NCBI GenBank assembly: GCA_013202315.1
Contig: JABMRZ010000444.1
Coordinates: 1-6,431 of the forward strand
DNA length: 6,431 nucleotides
Origin: Candidatus Tariuqbacter arcticus
GTDB taxonomy: Bacteria > Electryoneota > Tariuqbacteria > Tariuqbacterales > Tariuqbacteraceae
Direction of reading: 5' to 3'
Of the stretch, positions 5,016 to 6,431 are shown piece by piece (positions within the stretch are counted from its first letter, which is position 1; each line of letters starts with the position of its first letter). The notes under the pieces were generated by a model that had not been told where the DNA came from, did no database searches, and worked only from the letters and a program-made list of their open reading frames with translations. Made by a program: the position numbers and the translations under genes.

Positions 5016-6287
5016 GTATTTCAATCGGATGAGGTCTCCTAAATAGTGAGAACCGATTATCAGAATCAAATCATCCGGTTCGGATTCATCAATCACGGTG
5101 CGCAGGGCGTTCCACCGGTCTCTTATCACTCTCGCCGGGCGTCCCATTCCGGAAGCTTCGATGGCGAGTAATTCCGGTTCCAGCGTTCGATGTGTGGGCA
5201 GTTCAACGCAGGTGAAATCGGAGGCGACAGGGACGATGTTTCGCAGGACGCCGTTGACATCCTTATCGCTGACTATGCCCATCACGATGCGGATTTTCGC
5301 ACCAGGAAATTGCTCCCTGAAGAAATCCGCCGCAACAGCAGCAGCCGCGGGATTATGCGCCACATCGAAATAGACTAACGGGCGTTCGTGGATTATCTGC
5401 AAACGGCCTTCCCACCGAACTTTTTCAATAACCCTTTTAACAATAGCATCAGGGATGGTCAAACCAGCTTCCTGCAGGATTATTACCGCTGTTAAAGCGG
5501 TCCGAATATTGTCCCAATGATGCCTTCCGGGGAGTGAGAAACGATAACTTCCGCTGATTTCAGGCTTTCGGCGGCAATAAATTTCGACAACTGATCCTCG
5601 AAAGCCGGCTTCGCCGCCCACAATTTCAATTTCCTCAGGCGCATAATTAAAGGGACATTCTAAATCTCGCGCCCTGCGTTCTATCGGTTCCAGCGCCGAT
5701 TCTTGCTGTAAAGACGATACAACATGCGCCCCTTTTTTTATAATCCCGGCTTTATCGGAAGCGATGGAACGAAGGTCGTATCCCAGTCGTTCGGTATGAT
5801 CGTGAGAAATCGGGGTGAATACCGAGATCATCGGTCTCACTATATTCGTTGCATCCCAGGTTCCGCCCAAACCGACTTCGATAACCGCAATGTCCACCTT
5901 TTGGCGGGCGAAATGGAGGAATGCCATCGCGGTAGCCGATTCAAAAAAAGTCGATTCAACCCTTTCAAACAGCGGGCGGAGTTCATCTATCAAATCGACA
6001 GCCTCACGGTCGGAGAGCTTATGGTCGTCTATCCTTATCCGTTCGCCAAATTCCACCAGATGCGGCGATGTGTATAGCCCGCATTTGAAACCTGATTCAC
6101 TGAGAATCGACTGTAGTATGGCGGCGGTAGTCCCTTTGCCGTTGGTGCCAGCGATGTGAATCACACGATAAGCATCCTGAGGATTCCCCAACAAAGAGCA
6201 TAGCTTGCTGATATTGTCCAGCGAAGCTTTAATGCCTAATCGGGTCAATCCATATAGAAATTCGAGAGAAGGATGAATATCTGTCAT
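5007..6287 (-). CDS. folC: Folylpolyglutamate synthase / dihydrofolate synthase
   Basis: Cytosolic Mur-ligase-family enzyme that adds glutamate to folates with ATP; many bacterial members also convert dihydropteroate to dihydrofolate. The 426 residues match the family. The P-loop HIAGTNGKGTT is at 44-54, followed by YTSPHLVEFGERIRI at 72-86, ESATAMAF at 116-123 and EVGLGGTWDATN at 137-148. SHDHTERLG is at 161-169, with ASDKAGIIKKG at 177-187 carrying the lysine expected to be carbamylated (K179). GRHHWDNIRTAL (254-265), RWEGRLQII (291-299), DVAHNPAA (308-315) and GSHYLGDLIR (412-421) complete the set. Whether it has the dihydrofolate synthase activity cannot be decided from these motifs. An in-frame TGA lies two codons before the ATG, fixing the start; there is no Shine-Dalgarno and no clear promoter in the 144 bases upstream. 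Expression from a gene beyond the window (accD is a frequent neighbour elsewhere) is possible. Confidence 0.96.
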   Translation of the reverse strand: MTDIHPSLEFLYGLTRLGIKASLDNISKLCSLLGNPQDAYRVIHIAGTNGKGTTAAILQSILSESGFKCGLYTSPHLVEFGERIRIDDHKLSDREAVDLIDELRPLFERVESTFFESATAMAFLHFARQKVDIAVIEVGLGGTWDATNIVRPMISVFTPISHDHTERLGYDLRSIASDKAGIIKKGAHVVSSLQQESALEPIERRARDLECPFNYAPEEIEIVGGEAGFRGSVVEIYCRRKPEISGSYRFSLPGRHHWDNIRTALTAVIILQEAGLTIPDAIVKRVIEKVRWEGRLQIIHERPLVYFDVAHNPAAAAVAADFFREQFPGAKIRIVMGIVSDKDVNGVLRNIVPVASDFTCVELPTHRTLEPELLAIEASGMGRPARVIRDRWNALRTVIDESEPDDLILIIGSHYLGDLIRLKYLT

Positions 6288-6341
6288 TGGTCAATGATCA
6301 TCGATTGCCTGTAAACAAATTTGAGATTTGCAGATGATGAA

Positions 6342-6360
6342 GGTGGGTTGAGAACCCACC
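6342..6360. repeat. GC-rich 8-bp hairpin, likely dispersed intergenic repeat
   Basis: GGTGGGTT (6342-6349) and AACCCACC (6353-6360) are perfect reverse complements around the three-base loop GAG, followed by CTACAG. It lies 55 bases upstream of the folC start. On either strand it is not followed by a T-run, so it is not a typical terminator. It resembles the 'GTAGGGTGGGTT...AACCCACC' repeats common in some bacterial genomes; that resemblance is recalled and not checked. Confidence 0.6.
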
Positions 6361-6389
6361 CTACAGCCTATTTTCAAGAGAAACCCTCA

Positions 6390-6404
6390 TGCCGGTTACC
6401 GGCA
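6390..6404. repeat. GC-rich palindrome (TGCCGGT-T-ACCGGCA)
   Basis: Seven-base arms are perfectly complementary around a single base; as a hairpin it would be a 6-bp stem with a TTA loop. It stands 29 bases from the neighbouring hairpin in otherwise AT-rich spacer. Together they may form one composite intergenic repeat, or this one may mark the 3' end of the gene beyond the window edge. Confidence 0.55.
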
Positions 6405-6431
6405 CAACTTAGAATGAAAATTGGGTATGGA

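Noticed and set aside
322..6159. Several plus-strand open frames of 62-117 codons lying inside the minus-strand genes
   Set aside because: Each is antisense to a gene with clear family motifs, has no recognisable domain, and shows repetitive composition expected of a shadow frame.
1..6431. CRISPR array, insertion sequence, phage or defence genes
   Set aside because: No repeat-spacer pattern, transposase, integrase or toxin-like frame is visible; every substantial ORF is a housekeeping gene.

Overview
The window is a stretch of bacterial chromosome carrying only housekeeping genes. All six confident genes lie on the minus strand, in transcription order folC, rho, rpmE, a DUF1385 membrane-protein gene, a yicC-family gene and gmk. 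Rho is of the short, insert-free type and is highly conserved. Ribosomal protein L31 is the four-cysteine zinc form. The DUF1385 and YicC proteins carry the signatures of their families. Nothing indicates phage, plasmid or an insertion sequence. Coding regions are of moderate G+C and the gaps are AT-rich. Shine-Dalgarno signals are weak or absent before most starts. A deep-branching non-proteobacterial lineage, possibly of the FCB/Zixibacteria kind, would fit. That placement is an impression from gene order and protein character and is not proven by the sequence.

Layout by region: 1-185 is gene-free sequence downstream of gmk with an inverted repeat and a short direct repeat. 186-743 is gmk. 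873-1757 is a yicC-family RNase gene with a likely TTG start. 1785-2744 is the DUF1385 gene, which ends 27 bases before yicC. 2745-2958 is a spacer with a 7-bp-stem inverted repeat. 2959-3171 is rpmE with its own near-consensus promoter. 3276-4523 is rho. 4524-5006 is a 483-base gap that appears to be regulatory. 5007-6287 is folC. 6288-6431 carries two GC-rich hairpins that look like intergenic repeat elements.

How the genes fit together: rho (transcription termination), rpmE (ribosome), yicC (RNA decay) and gmk (GMP to GDP) form a gene-expression and nucleotide neighbourhood. The DUF1385 membrane protein is embedded in it. folC supplies polyglutamylated folates and sits upstream as a separate unit. 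DUF1385 and yicC are almost certainly cotranscribed; gmk may read through from them across 129 bases.

The most interesting part is the folC-rho gap. It has two good sigma70-type promoters pointing at rho. One has its -35 inside the last folC codons; the other has a perfect TTGACA. Between them is a C-rich, G-poor tract (16 C to 2 G in 45 nt of transcript) that looks like a Rho-loading (rut) site, overlapped by a 27-codon ORF. No convincing intrinsic terminator was found anywhere in the window. This suggests Rho-dependent termination after folC and possible autoregulation of rho through a long leader, comparable in principle to the E. coli rho leader. I did not find a new enzyme system or defence system here.
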